This document shows, in pieces, positions 42,761 through 52,557 of a stretch of DNA of 64,000 bases. The stretch is from contig NZ_WUEG01000001.1 in assembly GCF_010468565.1 (NCBI RefSeq), positions 186,001 through 250,000 on the forward strand. The letters are read 5' to 3'. This stretch comes from Allomuricauda sp. TY007. GTDB lineage: Bacteria; Bacteroidota; Bacteroidia; Flavobacteriales; Flavobacteriaceae. The position numbers and the translations under genes were made by a program. Each line of letters begins with the position of its first letter. Position 1 is the first letter of the stretch. The notes under the pieces are model-generated. The model saw only the letters and a program-made list of their open reading frames with translations, searched no databases and had not been told where the DNA came from.

Positions 42761-44260
42761 TCAACTAATTTTAAAGGGATGCAATCCATCGGCCACTTTA
42801 CGGTCGTTGGCAAGGCGTTGCACCTTGTTCTGTCCGCCCAATTTGCCTATGGATTTCATATACTCTTGAAACCCATTTGGCTTAATGTTACTGATTTTTA
42901 AGGGTTGAAGAATGTGCCCATCTATCAGATCAAAATAGTAGCTGTTCTGTTTTTTCATACTTTCTTCGATGATTTCAGAAAATTTCGTCCAATCTGATGG
43001 TTCTTTCTGAAATTCGATAAACCATTCGTGATAGGGAAGTTCTCCTTCTTTCGGGTTGGTCTGGGGTGCTACGGTAAATTCGTTTACCACTGCATCCGTT
43101 TGTTTCACGGCCAATTGCAGTGCCTCTTCAACTTCTTTTGCAATTACGTGTTCCCCGAAAGCGGAAATAAAATGCTTGATTCTCCCCGACACCACAATTT
43201 TGTACGGGGCTTTGGAAACAAACCGAACGGTATCACCTAGATTATACCCCCACAGTCCCGCATTGGTAGAAATTACCATGGCATAGTCCACATCCAGTTC
43301 CACATCCGCAATGGTCAACCGTTTTGGGTTTTCATCAAAAAACTCATCTGCCTTTACAAATTCATAAAAGATTCCTGCATCCAAAAGCAACAACATTCCC
43401 TTGTCCTTTTGGGAATATTGGTAGGCAAAAAACCCTTCGCTCGCCGGAAAAAGCTCGATACTGTCCACTTTTTTTCCGATCAGGTCTTCAAACTTGGCGC
43501 GGTAAGGCTCGTAATTCACCCCTCCGTATATGAACAATTGGAATTCTTTGAAAAGGTCACCGACCTTTTTACCCGTTTTGGCATTGAGTTTTTCAAAATA
43601 CATTTGTACCCAGGATGGAATCCCCGCAATAACGGTCATATTCTCATTTTCGGTCTCCTCAACAATTTTGTCCACCTTGGTTTCCCAATCTTCAATACAA
43701 TTGGTTTCCCAGCTTGGCAACCGGTTTTTTTGAAGGTAATTGGGCACATAATGAGCCGATATTCCAGAGAGCCTACCTAATTTAATGCCGTTCTTTTCTT
43801 CCAAAACGGGGCTTCCCTGTAAAAAAATCATTCGGCCATCCACAAAATCGGCGTTTCCGGTTTCATGAATGTAGTTGAGGATGGCATTCCTTGAAGCTTC
43901 GACCTGATTTTTTATGGATGGTTTGGTAATGGGGATATACTTTGCTCCCGAAGTGGTGCCCGAAGTTTTGGCAAAATAAATGGGTTTTCCCGGCCAAAGC
44001 ACATCACTCTTGCCGTTAATAATTTGTTGGATGTATCCTTTTAGTTCCTCATAATCCCGAATGGGAACCCGTTCCACAAAATCTTGGTGCGATTTTATAC
44101 TTTCGAACTGATGGTCCTTGCCAAATACAGTGCTCTTGGCTTGGGCAACCAGTTGATTAAACACCTTTTGTTGGGTTTTTACGGGCCGGTTTACCCATTT
44201 ATCGGTTTTTTTGGCTATCCGATTCGCAAATATTTTTGCTGCAAACGCTTTTAGGGACAT
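42761..44260 (-). CDS. GH3 family acyl-adenylate-forming enzyme
   Basis: A 499-residue protein of the GH3 auxin-responsive promoter family: FAKTSGTTSGAKYIP (ATP-binding P-loop), IYGGVNYEPYRAKFE, ELFPASEGFFAYQ and NLGDTVRFVSKAPYKIVVSGRIKHFISAFGEH. Plant GH3 enzymes join amino acids to hormones; the role of bacterial members is unknown. It directly abuts the M23 peptidase gene and is followed by the DUF6909-like gene. Confidence 0.92.
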   Translation of the reverse strand: MSLKAFAAKIFANRIAKKTDKWVNRPVKTQQKVFNQLVAQAKSTVFGKDHQFESIKSHQDFVERVPIRDYEELKGYIQQIINGKSDVLWPGKPIYFAKTSGTTSGAKYIPITKPSIKNQVEASRNAILNYIHETGNADFVDGRMIFLQGSPVLEEKNGIKLGRLSGISAHYVPNYLQKNRLPSWETNCIEDWETKVDKIVEETENENMTVIAGIPSWVQMYFEKLNAKTGKKVGDLFKEFQLFIYGGVNYEPYRAKFEDLIGKKVDSIELFPASEGFFAYQYSQKDKGMLLLLDAGIFYEFVKADEFFDENPKRLTIADVELDVDYAMVISTNAGLWGYNLGDTVRFVSKAPYKIVVSGRIKHFISAFGEHVIAKEVEEALQLAVKQTDAVVNEFTVAPQTNPKEGELPYHEWFIEFQKEPSDWTKFSEIIEESMKKQNSYYFDLIDGHILQPLKISNIKPNGFQEYMKSIGKLGGQNKVQRLANDRKVADGLHPFKIS

Positions 44261-45130
44261 TTAGTTGAAATCAATATAGTTTTGTGGATCAACAGGCTTT
44301 CCTTTTCTCCAAAGCTCAAAATGTAGGTGGGGCCCTGTTGTGAGCTCTCCCGTGTTTCCAATGGATGCGATTACTTCCCCTGCTTTTACCAAATCGCCTT
44401 GGGATTTGCTCAAGGAACCATTGTGCTTGTATACGGAGGTTATTCCCTCTTGATGCTCGATAATGATTACATACCCTGTTTCCGTTGTCCATTCTGCAAA
44501 TAAAACCGTGCCATCTGCAATGGATTTTACAGGTGTTTCCCTTGGTGCTACCAAATCAACGGCATAGTGTTTGGTCTTTTGGTCAAACTCTTGCGAGATA
44601 GTTCCGTTAACGGGCGAAAAGAACAGAGTTCCCAAGTTCTCGATATCTCTTTCAAAAAGATTGTATTTATCTTCCAGTTCCACTTCTTCCCTCAACAACA
44701 AATCTTGTTTGATCGGGGTAAGGTCCACGGAAGTTGGATCTAATTTATATTGTTCAAAAAGTGAGTCGCGATTTACTTGATTATTCTCGATATCTCCCCG
44801 CAGCACCTTTCTTACATTGTCTAAATACCGGTTGGTATAATTAAGTACGGTGACTAACGAGTCCGTTTTATAGGTAAGCTCGGTGGCCTGTCGTTTTAAC
44901 CTTGTGGAAGAATAGCCTGGAATATATTCCCTTAGCGGGGTAAGGGCAATGATCAAGGTGGTGACCCCTATCAAGACAATAATAAACAAAGTTCCAGTAA
45001 CAAAAACATTAAGCCTGTTGAGCTTAAAGGATATCTTTTCCTCAAAGGTACTTTCGTTAAGAATTACCAAGCGATACTTGTGCAGCAGCTTTCGCTTTAT
45101 CTCTTTTCTTTTCTTTTTGTCCTTTGCCAT
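44261..45130 (-). CDS. M23 family peptidase (LytM-type), membrane anchored
   Basis: A 289-residue protein starting MAKDKKKRKEIKRKLL with one N-terminal membrane helix (about residues 40-65), a coiled-coil region and a C-terminal LytM domain. Zinc-binding motifs are seen: HYAVDLV for the usual HxGxD region and GPHLHFELW at the end. The first motif has Ala-Val instead of Gly-Ile. It cuts peptidoglycan crosslinks or activates amidases. A TATCTTTG -7 box lies only 6 bases upstream. Confidence 0.9.
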   Translation of the reverse strand: MAKDKKKRKEIKRKLLHKYRLVILNESTFEEKISFKLNRLNVFVTGTLFIIVLIGVTTLIIALTPLREYIPGYSSTRLKRQATELTYKTDSLVTVLNYTNRYLDNVRKVLRGDIENNQVNRDSLFEQYKLDPTSVDLTPIKQDLLLREEVELEDKYNLFERDIENLGTLFFSPVNGTISQEFDQKTKHYAVDLVAPRETPVKSIADGTVLFAEWTTETGYVIIIEHQEGITSVYKHNGSLSKSQGDLVKAGEVIASIGNTGELTTGPHLHFELWRKGKPVDPQNYIDFN

Positions 45131-45136
45131 GGTGAA

Positions 45137-45144
45137 CAAAGATA
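45137..45144 (-). promoter_or_regulatory. -7 box very close to the M23 gene start
   Basis: The minus strand reads TATCTTTG, an exact TAnnTTTG match, ending 6 bases before the ATG at 45130. If used, the transcript would be nearly leaderless. There is no -33 TTG at the ideal spacing. Confidence 0.4.
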
Positions 45145-45296
45145 GGCTTAGATTTTAATATGCATGTTAAGCTTTTTTAAAAAGCGTAGGGGATAAGTTC
45201 CTAAAAATCATTTTCAAATGCTAATTTTCGTTAATCGAATGTGCTCTTCAACATCTTTTTAGTACTTTTACATTTCTAATCAAAGCATTTGAAGAT

Positions 45297-45494
45297 ATGA
45301 TTGCTCAAACTATATTTCTTGGTATGTTAGGTCCCTGGCAGATTGTTTTGATCGTTGCCGTGGTAGTTTTGCTTTTTGGAGGCAGAAAGATTCCAGAACT
45401 TATGAAGGGCCTTGGAAGCGGAATCAAAGAATTCAAAAACGCTACCAAGGAAGACGAAAAACTGGAAGGCGAAACAAACGAGTCGAAATCCTAA
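45297..45494 (+). CDS. tatA: Twin-arginine translocase TatA/TatE
   Basis: A 65-residue protein with one membrane helix (about residues 8-27), the [14 protein letters not shown] hinge and amphipathic helix, and a charged tail. TatA forms the pore that moves folded proteins across the inner membrane. Divergent from the M23 gene with a 166-bp spacer. No tatC in the window. Confidence 0.95.
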   Translation: MIAQTIFLGMLGPWQIVLIVAVVVLLFGGRKIPELMKGLGSGIKEFKNATKEDEKLEGETNESKS

Positions 45495-45711
45495 ATTGAT
45501 TCTTGTGGCCTGAAATGCACTGTGTTTTTAATGGTTTTCAACCATCAACAACATCTTTTCTGCATTCAACGCCGCATATTCCCCCTTTCACAACAAAAAA
45601 TTATCACCCCACTTACCATATCCTATTTTAGCGGTTGAAAATAAACTGTTAAGCCCTCTATGCTTAACCTCCAAATGAACCCAATCGTTCATTTGTGCAG
45701 ATGGAGTGGTA

Positions 45712-47733
45712 ATGAAAAGACTTATCTTACTTTTATTCTTCCTATGCTCTTTTGGGGTGTTTTCCCAAGAGATTGCCCTGTCCGAAATTGATGGGTCGTC
45801 CTCCTCTTCCAATAGATTTGCCCCTTCAGAAAACAGCGACTCCAATTTAGCAAACCATCAAGGTGGTCTGGGTGATAAAGGAAAGACCGAAAAACTTATT
45901 GCCTTAGGCAACGATTACTTTGATAAAATGTGGTACGCCAGAGCAGCTCGCGTTTTCGACATTGTTCTTGAAAAAACAGAGACCGAGCACACCTCAGCTT
46001 TGCTGTGGAAAGCAGGTGATTCACATTACTACACAGGAAATCTTGAAAAGGCTTACGAATGGTACCACGAGCTTTATCGACAACATCAAGAGGAAATGCA
46101 TGAGGATGCTTATTTAAAATATGCCCAAACTTTAAAGGGAACAGGAAAGTATCGTAGGGCTGCAACCCTAACAAAGATCTTGCGGCAAAAAAGGGACGAG
46201 CCCTTAAATGAGGTTAATAAAATAGACCCTCGTACATGGGAAGGCGCCTACACCGTTAAAATCAAAAATTTGGGCATTAACTCCCGATATTCTGATTTTT
46301 CTCCCATGTTCCACAACGGTTCCGATATTGTTTATGCCTCTGCAAAGGACACCTTGTTTTTGACAAGTCGGCGTTACCGTCGTACCAATCAACCTTTCCT
46401 CGACCTTTACGTTGCAAAAAGCAAGAACAAGGAAGGTGACCTTTCCTCCCCGCGAAAATTTTCAAAAAAAATAAATACCAAGTACCATGAGGCCTCCATG
46501 GCATTTTCTCCTGACCAAAAAACCATTTATTTTACAAGGAACAACTATGGCAAACGTTTAAAAAGGGGCAAAAACGGTATAAACCACCTAAAAATATATC
46601 GTTCTCAATTTACCAATGGTGAATGGGGCAAGGCAGAAGAGCTTCCCTTTAACAGCGAAGATTATTCTACAGGCCACCCGACCATTAGTCCAGATGGAAC
46701 AAAAATGTATTTTGTTTCCGATAGGCCAGGTGGTTTTGGGGAAACAGATATTTATGTTGTTGATATTATTGAAAACGGGGGCTTTTCTGAGCCAAAAAAC
46801 CTTGGAAGGACCATCAACACCGAAGACAAGGAAATGTTTCCATACGTTGTGGAAAATGCCCTTTATTTTTCTTCCAACAGACCCATGGGCTTTGGTGGTT
46901 TGGATGTGTACAGATCTGATGGGGCAAATGGGGACTTCGGCATAGGGGTCAACCTGGGCAAACCCATCAACAGTAACAAAGATGATTTCTCCTATATTGT
47001 TGATGCTACGGGCGAGCGAGGCTATTTTGCCTCCAATCGCAAAGGTGGCAAGGGTGATGACGATATTTACTCCTTTAAATACACACTCAACCTAAATGCC
47101 ATTGTCGGCACCGTTGAAAACGAGTCAACAGGTGATGCTGTGAACAAAGCCAATATATCCTTGTACAGCTACGAAGGCAAGCTGATAAATGAAACCGTCT
47201 CGGACACAACTGGCAACTATTTGTTCAAAAACCTTGATTCAATAACAAACTACACCGTTGTGGCCAAGAAAAAAGGGTTTGTTAGGGACAGTATGACCGT
47301 GGAAACCAAGAAAAACGAAAATATTTCGGTAACCCAATACTTAAAGAAACTTGTTGAGGAAAAACCAATAGTTGATCTGTTTGAGCCCAGCGATGTATAC
47401 TTTGATTTTGATAGTTTTAAAATCACCCCGCGTTCCGCTCAAGAATTGGATAAGCTCGTTGCCTTATTAAAAGAGAACGAAAACCTGTCCTTAAAAATCG
47501 CATCCCATACCGATGCCATTGGCCCAGAAGACTACAACAAATATCTATCCGACAAGCGCGCCAAATCTACTCGTGACTACCTAGTTTCTCAAGGAATCGA
47601 CCCTTCAAGAATTATTAGCACCACAGGTTATGGTGAAGAGCGTTTGTTGAACAATTGTTCCAATGGAACACCCTGTGCTCCGGACCAACACCGTTTAAAC
47701 AGAAGGTCTGAATTTATTCTGGTTTCTGAATAA
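45712..47733 (+). CDS. OmpA-family protein with TPR, PD40 propeller and carboxypeptidase-regulatory-like domains
   Basis: A 673-residue periplasmic protein with signal peptide (cleavage after GVFSQ). Domains in order: TPR (about 50-150), PD40/WD40-like beta-propeller (about 180-440, with TIYFTRNNYG, KMYFVSDRPGG, LYFSSNRPMG), a carboxypeptidase-regulatory-like domain (450-540) and an OmpA peptidoglycan-binding domain (560-670, YFDFDSF). This is the order of PorE, a type IX secretion component, though many paralogues exist. The ATG at 45712 is preferred to a GTG 6 bases earlier. Confidence 0.9.
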   Translation: MKRLILLLFFLCSFGVFSQEIALSEIDGSSSSSNRFAPSENSDSNLANHQGGLGDKGKTEKLIALGNDYFDKMWYARAARVFDIVLEKTETEHTSALLWKAGDSHYYTGNLEKAYEWYHELYRQHQEEMHEDAYLKYAQTLKGTGKYRRAATLTKILRQKRDEPLNEVNKIDPRTWEGAYTVKIKNLGINSRYSDFSPMFHNGSDIVYASAKDTLFLTSRRYRRTNQPFLDLYVAKSKNKEGDLSSPRKFSKKINTKYHEASMAFSPDQKTIYFTRNNYGKRLKRGKNGINHLKIYRSQFTNGEWGKAEELPFNSEDYSTGHPTISPDGTKMYFVSDRPGGFGETDIYVVDIIENGGFSEPKNLGRTINTEDKEMFPYVVENALYFSSNRPMGFGGLDVYRSDGANGDFGIGVNLGKPINSNKDDFSYIVDATGERGYFASNRKGGKGDDDIYSFKYTLNLNAIVGTVENESTGDAVNKANISLYSYEGKLINETVSDTTGNYLFKNLDSITNYTVVAKKKGFVRDSMTVETKKNENISVTQYLKKLVEEKPIVDLFEPSDVYFDFDSFKITPRSAQELDKLVALLKENENLSLKIASHTDAIGPEDYNKYLSDKRAKSTRDYLVSQGIDPSRIISTTGYGEERLLNNCSNGTPCAPDQHRLNRRSEFILVSE

Positions 47734-47981
47734 ACAGCCCAAACCATTTTAATCGGTACGTAGTTTTTCCTTTTTCCGCTTTAAAGTACAGTTTGTCGAT
47801 ATTTCTGTCCGACCAGCCGTTTGTGGCAATATGCAGTTTGTCGATTAAAATACTGCCCTTGCGGATTCTGAGCTCTAGCCCAAGACTTTTAACTTGTTTT
47901 TACTGCCTTTTGTCCGTTTGTTTTCGATTCTCTTCCGCTAAATCAAACCTTTGACCTGTCTTTAAACCTTAAATCATACTT
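47734..47981 (+). promoter_or_regulatory. Long leader with repeated LytTR-like boxes ahead of a 56-aa protein
   Basis: There is no gene in this 248-bp region. It holds an exact 12-base repeat CAGTTTGTCGAT at 47789-47800 and 47834-47845, and related boxes GCCGTTTGT (47816-47824) and TCCGTTTGT (47913-47921). The boxes ACAGTTTGT (47788-47796) and TCCGTTTGT fit the published LytTR-box pattern. They may bind a LytTR-family response regulator controlling the small gene downstream. Confidence 0.45.
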
Positions 47982-48152
47982 ATGAAAAAACTACTACTTG
48001 TCAAAGAAATTTATGTTGAAGGGTTCCGCAACTTGGGACACTTTTTAATTGAAAAATATTTTAAATTATTCGCCTGGTTTAGTTTTATCCTGTTCTTTAT
48101 AGTGCTTTATGCCTTTATTTACAGGATATCCACAGGCTTTGCATTTGATTAA
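47982..48152 (+). CDS. 56-residue single-pass membrane protein (DUF6747-like)
   Basis: A short gene encoding a 56-residue protein that starts MKKLLLVKEIYVEGFRNLGH and has one membrane helix (about residues 30-46, LFAWFSFILFFIVLYAF) and a short outside tail RISTGFAFD. It lies just before a strong bidirectional terminator. I recall such proteins being called DUF6747 in Flavobacteriaceae. The long leader with repeated boxes suggests regulated expression. Function unknown. Confidence 0.72.
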   Translation: MKKLLLVKEIYVEGFRNLGHFLIEKYFKLFAWFSFILFFIVLYAFIYRISTGFAFD

Positions 48153-48172
48153 CCCCCTAAGCTTTAAAGAAC

Positions 48173-48208
48173 AAAAAAGGCCCGAACTTTAAAAGTTCGG
48201 GCCTTTTT
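48173..48208. terminator. Bidirectional intrinsic terminator
   Basis: The stem GGCCCGAACTT (48179-48189) pairs with AAGTTCGGGCC (48193-48203), flanked by six A on the left and five T on the right. It ends the 56-aa gene on the plus strand and the DUF4837 gene on the minus strand. Confidence 0.93.
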
Positions 48209-48228
48209 GCTTTGTTAACTATGTTTTT

Positions 48229-49230
48229 CTAGTCAGCCGCAGGAGTAGCTGGCTCAAAGTCCACCGTTTTCAATATCGCCTCCAGCTCAAACATATAATC
48301 TCTTTTGGCTTCTGAAGGGGCAAAGGTAAACCCCTCGATAATCATTTTTCGATTGTTTTCCTCATCGTTAATAATGTATGTTAAAAATGGGCCTGCCATC
48401 GGATATCCATGGATTTCCCAAACCCCTTTTACCTCAGCAGCTTTTTTCCCTCCAATTTCTGCAGGGAACACATAAGGCGCAAAAGCTTTCTCAGTAATCA
48501 TATAAGTGTTTTCATAAGGCCCAGGAATGTACTTTTCACCTATGGAATCCCTCATTTTCACAATGTCCTCAACAAAAGTGGAATCGTTGCTAAAGTAATC
48601 CCATGGCATTTCGTAAGCAATGATATTCATGGTGCCTTTCGGAATCTGAATATCCATCCAAACAAAGTTGTCCTCTCTTTTCCCAACCTTATAAAGTGAC
48701 GGGACGTCGAGTTGAATTCCAAACTCTTCTTCCAACGCCTTGTCCTTGCTCAAGGAGCGTTCAAAACGCCTTTGCGCTTCGGCAATCTCGTTTGCCTTGA
48801 ATTCTTTTATGGCCCTATCGGCCAAGGAATCCAAGTTTTTGATCATCACTTCCTCGGTTGGCCCGGTTACCACGGCTACTTTTTGTGGCTTTGCGTATGC
48901 ATTGTCCTTTATGTGCGCCAAAGAAGTTGAATCTTGCTCTACATATAGAATGGACCTGGAATGTGTGGTTGTGCCCTTAAAAACTTGGGGGGGCACTTGG
49001 GTAAGGGTAAATTTGGGCTCTATTTGTGGCAAACCAACAATTTGTGCGGCAAATTCGTCCCTTATTTTTTCTCCTACGGGACCTCTCCAAAGCTCGGTGT
49101 CCATTATAACCATTAAGGAGTTGATGCCTCCTGTGGATGGCGGAAGAAATTTTTTCTTTGAACCTGAGTTCTTACAAGCTCCCAATGCCAACAAAGCTGT
49201 GGCAATCAATAGTATTCCTAATTTTTTCAT
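48229..49230 (-). CDS. DUF4837 family lipoprotein
   Basis: A 333-residue lipoprotein (LLALGACKNSG, Cys19) with the DUF4837 pattern: MVIMDTELWRGPVGEKIRDEF, YEMPWDYFSNDSTFVEDIVKMRDSIG and GVWEIHGYPMAGPFLTYI. The family is common in Bacteroidota; function is unknown. It lies 12 bases after the LysM transglycosylase, so the two are probably in one operon with an envelope role. Confidence 0.9.
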   Translation of the reverse strand: MKKLGILLIATALLALGACKNSGSKKKFLPPSTGGINSLMVIMDTELWRGPVGEKIRDEFAAQIVGLPQIEPKFTLTQVPPQVFKGTTTHSRSILYVEQDSTSLAHIKDNAYAKPQKVAVVTGPTEEVMIKNLDSLADRAIKEFKANEIAEAQRRFERSLSKDKALEEEFGIQLDVPSLYKVGKREDNFVWMDIQIPKGTMNIIAYEMPWDYFSNDSTFVEDIVKMRDSIGEKYIPGPYENTYMITEKAFAPYVFPAEIGGKKAAEVKGVWEIHGYPMAGPFLTYIINDEENNRKMIIEGFTFAPSEAKRDYMFELEAILKTVDFEPATPAAD

Positions 49231-49242
49231 CTTGTGTTAAAT

Positions 49243-50844
49243 TTACGAAGAACAATCACACAATTTAAGTTTTGTGCCCGGTTTTAGGTTATTCCCACTA
49301 ATACCGTTCCATTCTCGTAAATTCTCTATAGAAACTCCAGGATATTTTTTGGAAATCGTCCAAAGGGAATCTCCCGAGCGTACCGTATGAATTTTAGATC
49401 CGCTTACAACAGCTCCCGAAGACTTTGAGCTACTACTCTTTGAATCATTTTTGGCGATATACGGCTTTCTTGGATAAATGGTCAAACGTTGGCCAATACG
49501 AAGATTGTTGCTTCGCAATCCGTTCCATCTTTTAATTTGACTGACCCCGACGCCGTAACGCTCTGCTATCTTGCCCAAATAATCTCCGCTCTTCACCCGA
49601 TAACGAATCTGGTCTTTGGCCGTAACCATATTGGGCAATGGTTTTTCCAAAGAGTCCAATTCCTTCTTCACATAGGCATAGATTTCTTCTTCATTGGATA
49701 CAAACTTGCCGATTTTGGATTTTGGTAAGCGCAACGCATAATCTTTTCCCTCAACTTTTGGTATGATGTTGAGTTTGTACGCAGGATTCAACATTTCCAG
49801 TTCTTCAGTACTAATGTCCACCAGCTTTGAAATTTGATCAAAGGTGATCAAGTTTTTTACATGAACGGTATCTGTCTCAAAATAGGGGCGCTCCGCTTTT
49901 TTGTATTGCAACCCATGCTCCTCGGCATATTCAAAAATGTACATGGTGGCCAAAAAAGCTGGGAGATACCCTGCCGTTTCACGTGGAAGAAATGGCCTAA
50001 TGTTCCAATAGTTTTCATATCCACCGGAACGGCGTATGGCCTTGTTTACATTTCCCGGGCCCGAGTTGTATGCTGCCAATGCCAAATCCCAGTCCCCAAA
50101 AATACCGTACAATCTGGAAAGGTATTTGCTCGCGGCTTTGGTGGCCATTATGGGGTCGTGTCTTTCGTCCACATAGCTGCTTACATCCAGTCCGTACATT
50201 TTGCCCGTGCTGTACATAAATTGCCAAAGCCCCTTGGCCCCCACTCTGGATCGCGCCTTTGGATTAAGGGCGGATTCCACGATTGCCAAGTATTTAATTT
50301 CCAAAGGAATGTTTTGGTTGTCTAGCTCCTGCTCGAACAATGGAAAGTAAAATTGAGAGGCCGTAATCATACGCTGCATCAAATCCCTTCTTCGTGTCAA
50401 AAAGGATTTGATCACACTCTCCAAGGATGAATTATAGGTAATGTTGAATGGGGTCTTCTCGTCCATTCGGGCCAAACGAGCCTTCAGGGTGTCCGTTGGC
50501 AAATCCACCACAAAAATGGAATCGTGTTCAGGGCCTTTCTGAATTTCCAACAACATATCGCTGAACAAATCCGCATTGCTGTGAAGCTCGTTCAACCAAA
50601 GGCTGTCGTATTTCCATGCCTCTTCTAGGTCATGCAACCTAAACTTTCCATCCTCGTGGGTTTCCAAGGCCATGAGCTGGCCATCAATTTTAATATGGGA
50701 TACTTGAACAGCCGGATTTTCATCCTTTTGAAGTGCTGTGGAATCCTGCTCCGTTCCCGTGGTGTTCGCTTTTTGTTGCGCACTTAAAAATGGAGCTGCG
50801 GACATGATGGCCGCAAAAACAACTATTTTCAATTTCTGGCTCAT
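49243..50844 (-). CDS. Lytic transglycosylase with LysM domains (MltD-like)
   Basis: A 533-residue secreted protein starting MSQKLKIVVFAAIMSAAPFL (signal peptide). It has an SLT domain with the catalytic Glu in YLAIVESALNPKARSRVGAKG, then AAYNSGPGNVNKAI. Two C-terminal LysM domains bind peptidoglycan (YRVKSGDYLGKIAERYGV and IHTVRSGDSLWTISKKYPGV). It cuts glycan strands in the periplasm. The ATG at 50844 is chosen because the 18 residues before it precede the signal peptide. Confidence 0.93.
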   Translation of the reverse strand: MSQKLKIVVFAAIMSAAPFLSAQQKANTTGTEQDSTALQKDENPAVQVSHIKIDGQLMALETHEDGKFRLHDLEEAWKYDSLWLNELHSNADLFSDMLLEIQKGPEHDSIFVVDLPTDTLKARLARMDEKTPFNITYNSSLESVIKSFLTRRRDLMQRMITASQFYFPLFEQELDNQNIPLEIKYLAIVESALNPKARSRVGAKGLWQFMYSTGKMYGLDVSSYVDERHDPIMATKAASKYLSRLYGIFGDWDLALAAYNSGPGNVNKAIRRSGGYENYWNIRPFLPRETAGYLPAFLATMYIFEYAEEHGLQYKKAERPYFETDTVHVKNLITFDQISKLVDISTEELEMLNPAYKLNIIPKVEGKDYALRLPKSKIGKFVSNEEEIYAYVKKELDSLEKPLPNMVTAKDQIRYRVKSGDYLGKIAERYGVGVSQIKRWNGLRSNNLRIGQRLTIYPRKPYIAKNDSKSSSSKSSGAVVSGSKIHTVRSGDSLWTISKKYPGVSIENLREWNGISGNNLKPGTKLKLCDCSS

Positions 50845-50962
50845 TTGGACAAGGTTTGATTTTGGGACTAACGAAAATGGCTTTTTTTTCTGAAACAATA
50901 AAGTCCAGAGACAAAAATCCCTCGTCTTTTAACGTTTCCCCCAATAACTCACAACGTGAGAC

Positions 50963-52153
50963 TTAGCCCAATATTGCAGCGATACCCGGCAAGGTTTTCC
51001 CTTCCAAGCTTTCCAACATGGCCCCACCCCCGGTGGATACGTAGCTTACTTTGTCCTCGAAACCAAACTGTTTCACGGCTGCAACGGAATCTCCGCCACC
51101 AACCAAGGAAAAGGCTCCACTTTGGGTGGCTTCATCAATATAGTTGCCCACGGCAATGGTTCCCTTGGCAAAGTTCTCCATTTCAAAAACACCTACGGGC
51201 CCGTTCCACAAGATTGTCTTGGAGGCCAAAATCACTTGTTTAAAGATTTCCAAGGTTTTTGGACCAGCGTCCAGTCCTTGCCATCCATCAGGGATTTTGT
51301 CTACGTCGACAAACTGCGTGTTGGCGCCATTGTCAAAGTCGTCGGCAGCCAAAACGTCTACAGGCAGGTATACTTTCACGTTTTTGGCCTTGGCTTGTTT
51401 AAGAATCTCCAAAGCCAATTCCATTTTATCATCCTCACAAATGGAATCCCCTACTTTGCCACCCTTTGCCTTCACAAAAGTGTAGGTCATACCGCCGCCA
51501 ATGATAAGGTTGTCAACTTTGTCCAATATGTTTTCGATAATCGTGATTTTGGAGGATACTTTTGCTCCGCCCAAAATGGCGGTAACCGGTTTTTCTCCAG
51601 TTTCCATCACTTTGTCTATCGCTTTTATTTCTTTCGCCAGCAGATATCCGAAGCATTTGTTCTCTGGGAAAAATTTGGCCACAATGGTTGTTGAGGCATG
51701 TGCACGGTGGGCAGTCCCAAAGGCATCGTTCACATAAATATCCCCATGTTTGGACAAGGCTTCGGCAAAAGACTCGTCTCCTGCTTCCTCTTCGGCGTGA
51801 AAACGGAGGTTTTCCAACAAAAGCACCTCTCCGCTTTGCAATCCAGCGACGGCTTCATCTGCTTTTGTTCCAACGCAGTCTTCTGTAAATTTTACCTGTA
51901 CCCCGATAATATCGGAAACTTTTTCTACAATGTGGGAAAGCGACATATCCGGGTTTACCTTTCCTTTTGGTCTTCCCATGTGGCTCATCAAAATGGCAGA
52001 CCCGCCATCTTCCAAAACTTTGAGTATGCTGGGTTTTGCTGCATCAATACGGCTAGTGTCGGTTACATTAAAATCGCCATCCAACGGCACGTTGAAATCT
52101 ACCCTGATCAATGCTTTTTTTCCTTCGAAATTAAAATCGTCTATCGTCTTCAT
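50963..52153 (-). CDS. pgk: Phosphoglycerate kinase
   Basis: A 396-residue glycolytic enzyme with RVDFNVPLD (substrate Arg, Asp), [35 protein letters not shown] and the nucleotide-binding [13 protein letters not shown]. Full length and complete. It makes ATP from 1,3-bisphosphoglycerate. A TACATTTG -7 box lies upstream at 52179-52186. The next minus-strand gene, the transglycosylase, begins 118 bases further on. Confidence 0.98.
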   Translation of the reverse strand: MKTIDDFNFEGKKALIRVDFNVPLDGDFNVTDTSRIDAAKPSILKVLEDGGSAILMSHMGRPKGKVNPDMSLSHIVEKVSDIIGVQVKFTEDCVGTKADEAVAGLQSGEVLLLENLRFHAEEEAGDESFAEALSKHGDIYVNDAFGTAHRAHASTTIVAKFFPENKCFGYLLAKEIKAIDKVMETGEKPVTAILGGAKVSSKITIIENILDKVDNLIIGGGMTYTFVKAKGGKVGDSICEDDKMELALEILKQAKAKNVKVYLPVDVLAADDFDNGANTQFVDVDKIPDGWQGLDAGPKTLEIFKQVILASKTILWNGPVGVFEMENFAKGTIAVGNYIDEATQSGAFSLVGGGDSVAAVKQFGFEDKVSYVSTGGGAMLESLEGKTLPGIAAILG

Positions 52154-52178
52154 CTAGTGTGGTCTTTTTTGAGAGTTT

Positions 52179-52186
52179 CAAATGTA
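52179..52186 (-). promoter_or_regulatory. -7 box of pgk
   Basis: The minus strand reads TACATTTG, an exact TAnnTTTG match, 25 bases before the ATG. A TTG lies 17 bases upstream (52204-52206), a little closer than ideal. Confidence 0.5.
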
Positions 52187-52557
52187 AAGATTTCCTGCTT
52201 TTTCAATGGACAGACACGCCCCATAATTTTAAAGTTTCTCAATTTTTAACCAATTTAATTTGATATGTTAAGCAGGCACCTGCTTGTGCAGGGGTTCCTA
52301 ACGGGATTCCTTGTTGTCCGTTTTGACCGATAACGATAGAAGGGTTTCGGTCCAAGTGTGGTCTTAAAAGCCAATTTACAAGGCCAAAGATATGGCAATG
52401 GAACCCACGGAGGAATCAAAACGCAAGCCATTTCCGTTTTATAGGAGCGAGGTTTTATTTGCGATATGTCTTGGAAGCTGTTCAATCCAAAGTAGGGTTA
52501 TATCATTTTTAATTGTTATAAGGTAAAGTGATTATTAACCCCAAAACCTCAAATTTT
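52187..52557. other. Gene-free stretch between pgk and the DUF4382 gene
   Basis: Apart from the pgk promoter I see no gene. A 76-residue minus-strand frame at 52255-52485 has no family resemblance or ribosome-site support. There is an AGCAGGCACCTGCTT-type short palindrome at about 52270. The plus-strand promoter of the next gene should lie here but no exact TAnnTTTG is visible. Confidence 0.5.

Noticed and set aside
49975-49990. A third parS-like sequence (CGTTTCACGTGGAAGA) in the transglycosylase gene
   Set aside because: It has three mismatches to the 16-mer, is not a clean palindrome and is explained by codons. It may be worth including in a genome scan but does not stand alone.
51122-52249. 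Long plus-strand frames across pgk
   Set aside because: pgk is certain on the minus strand; these are shadows.
52255-52485. Minus-strand 76-residue frame in the pgk-DUF4382 gap
   Set aside because: Odd composition, no family match and no start signal; treated as chance.
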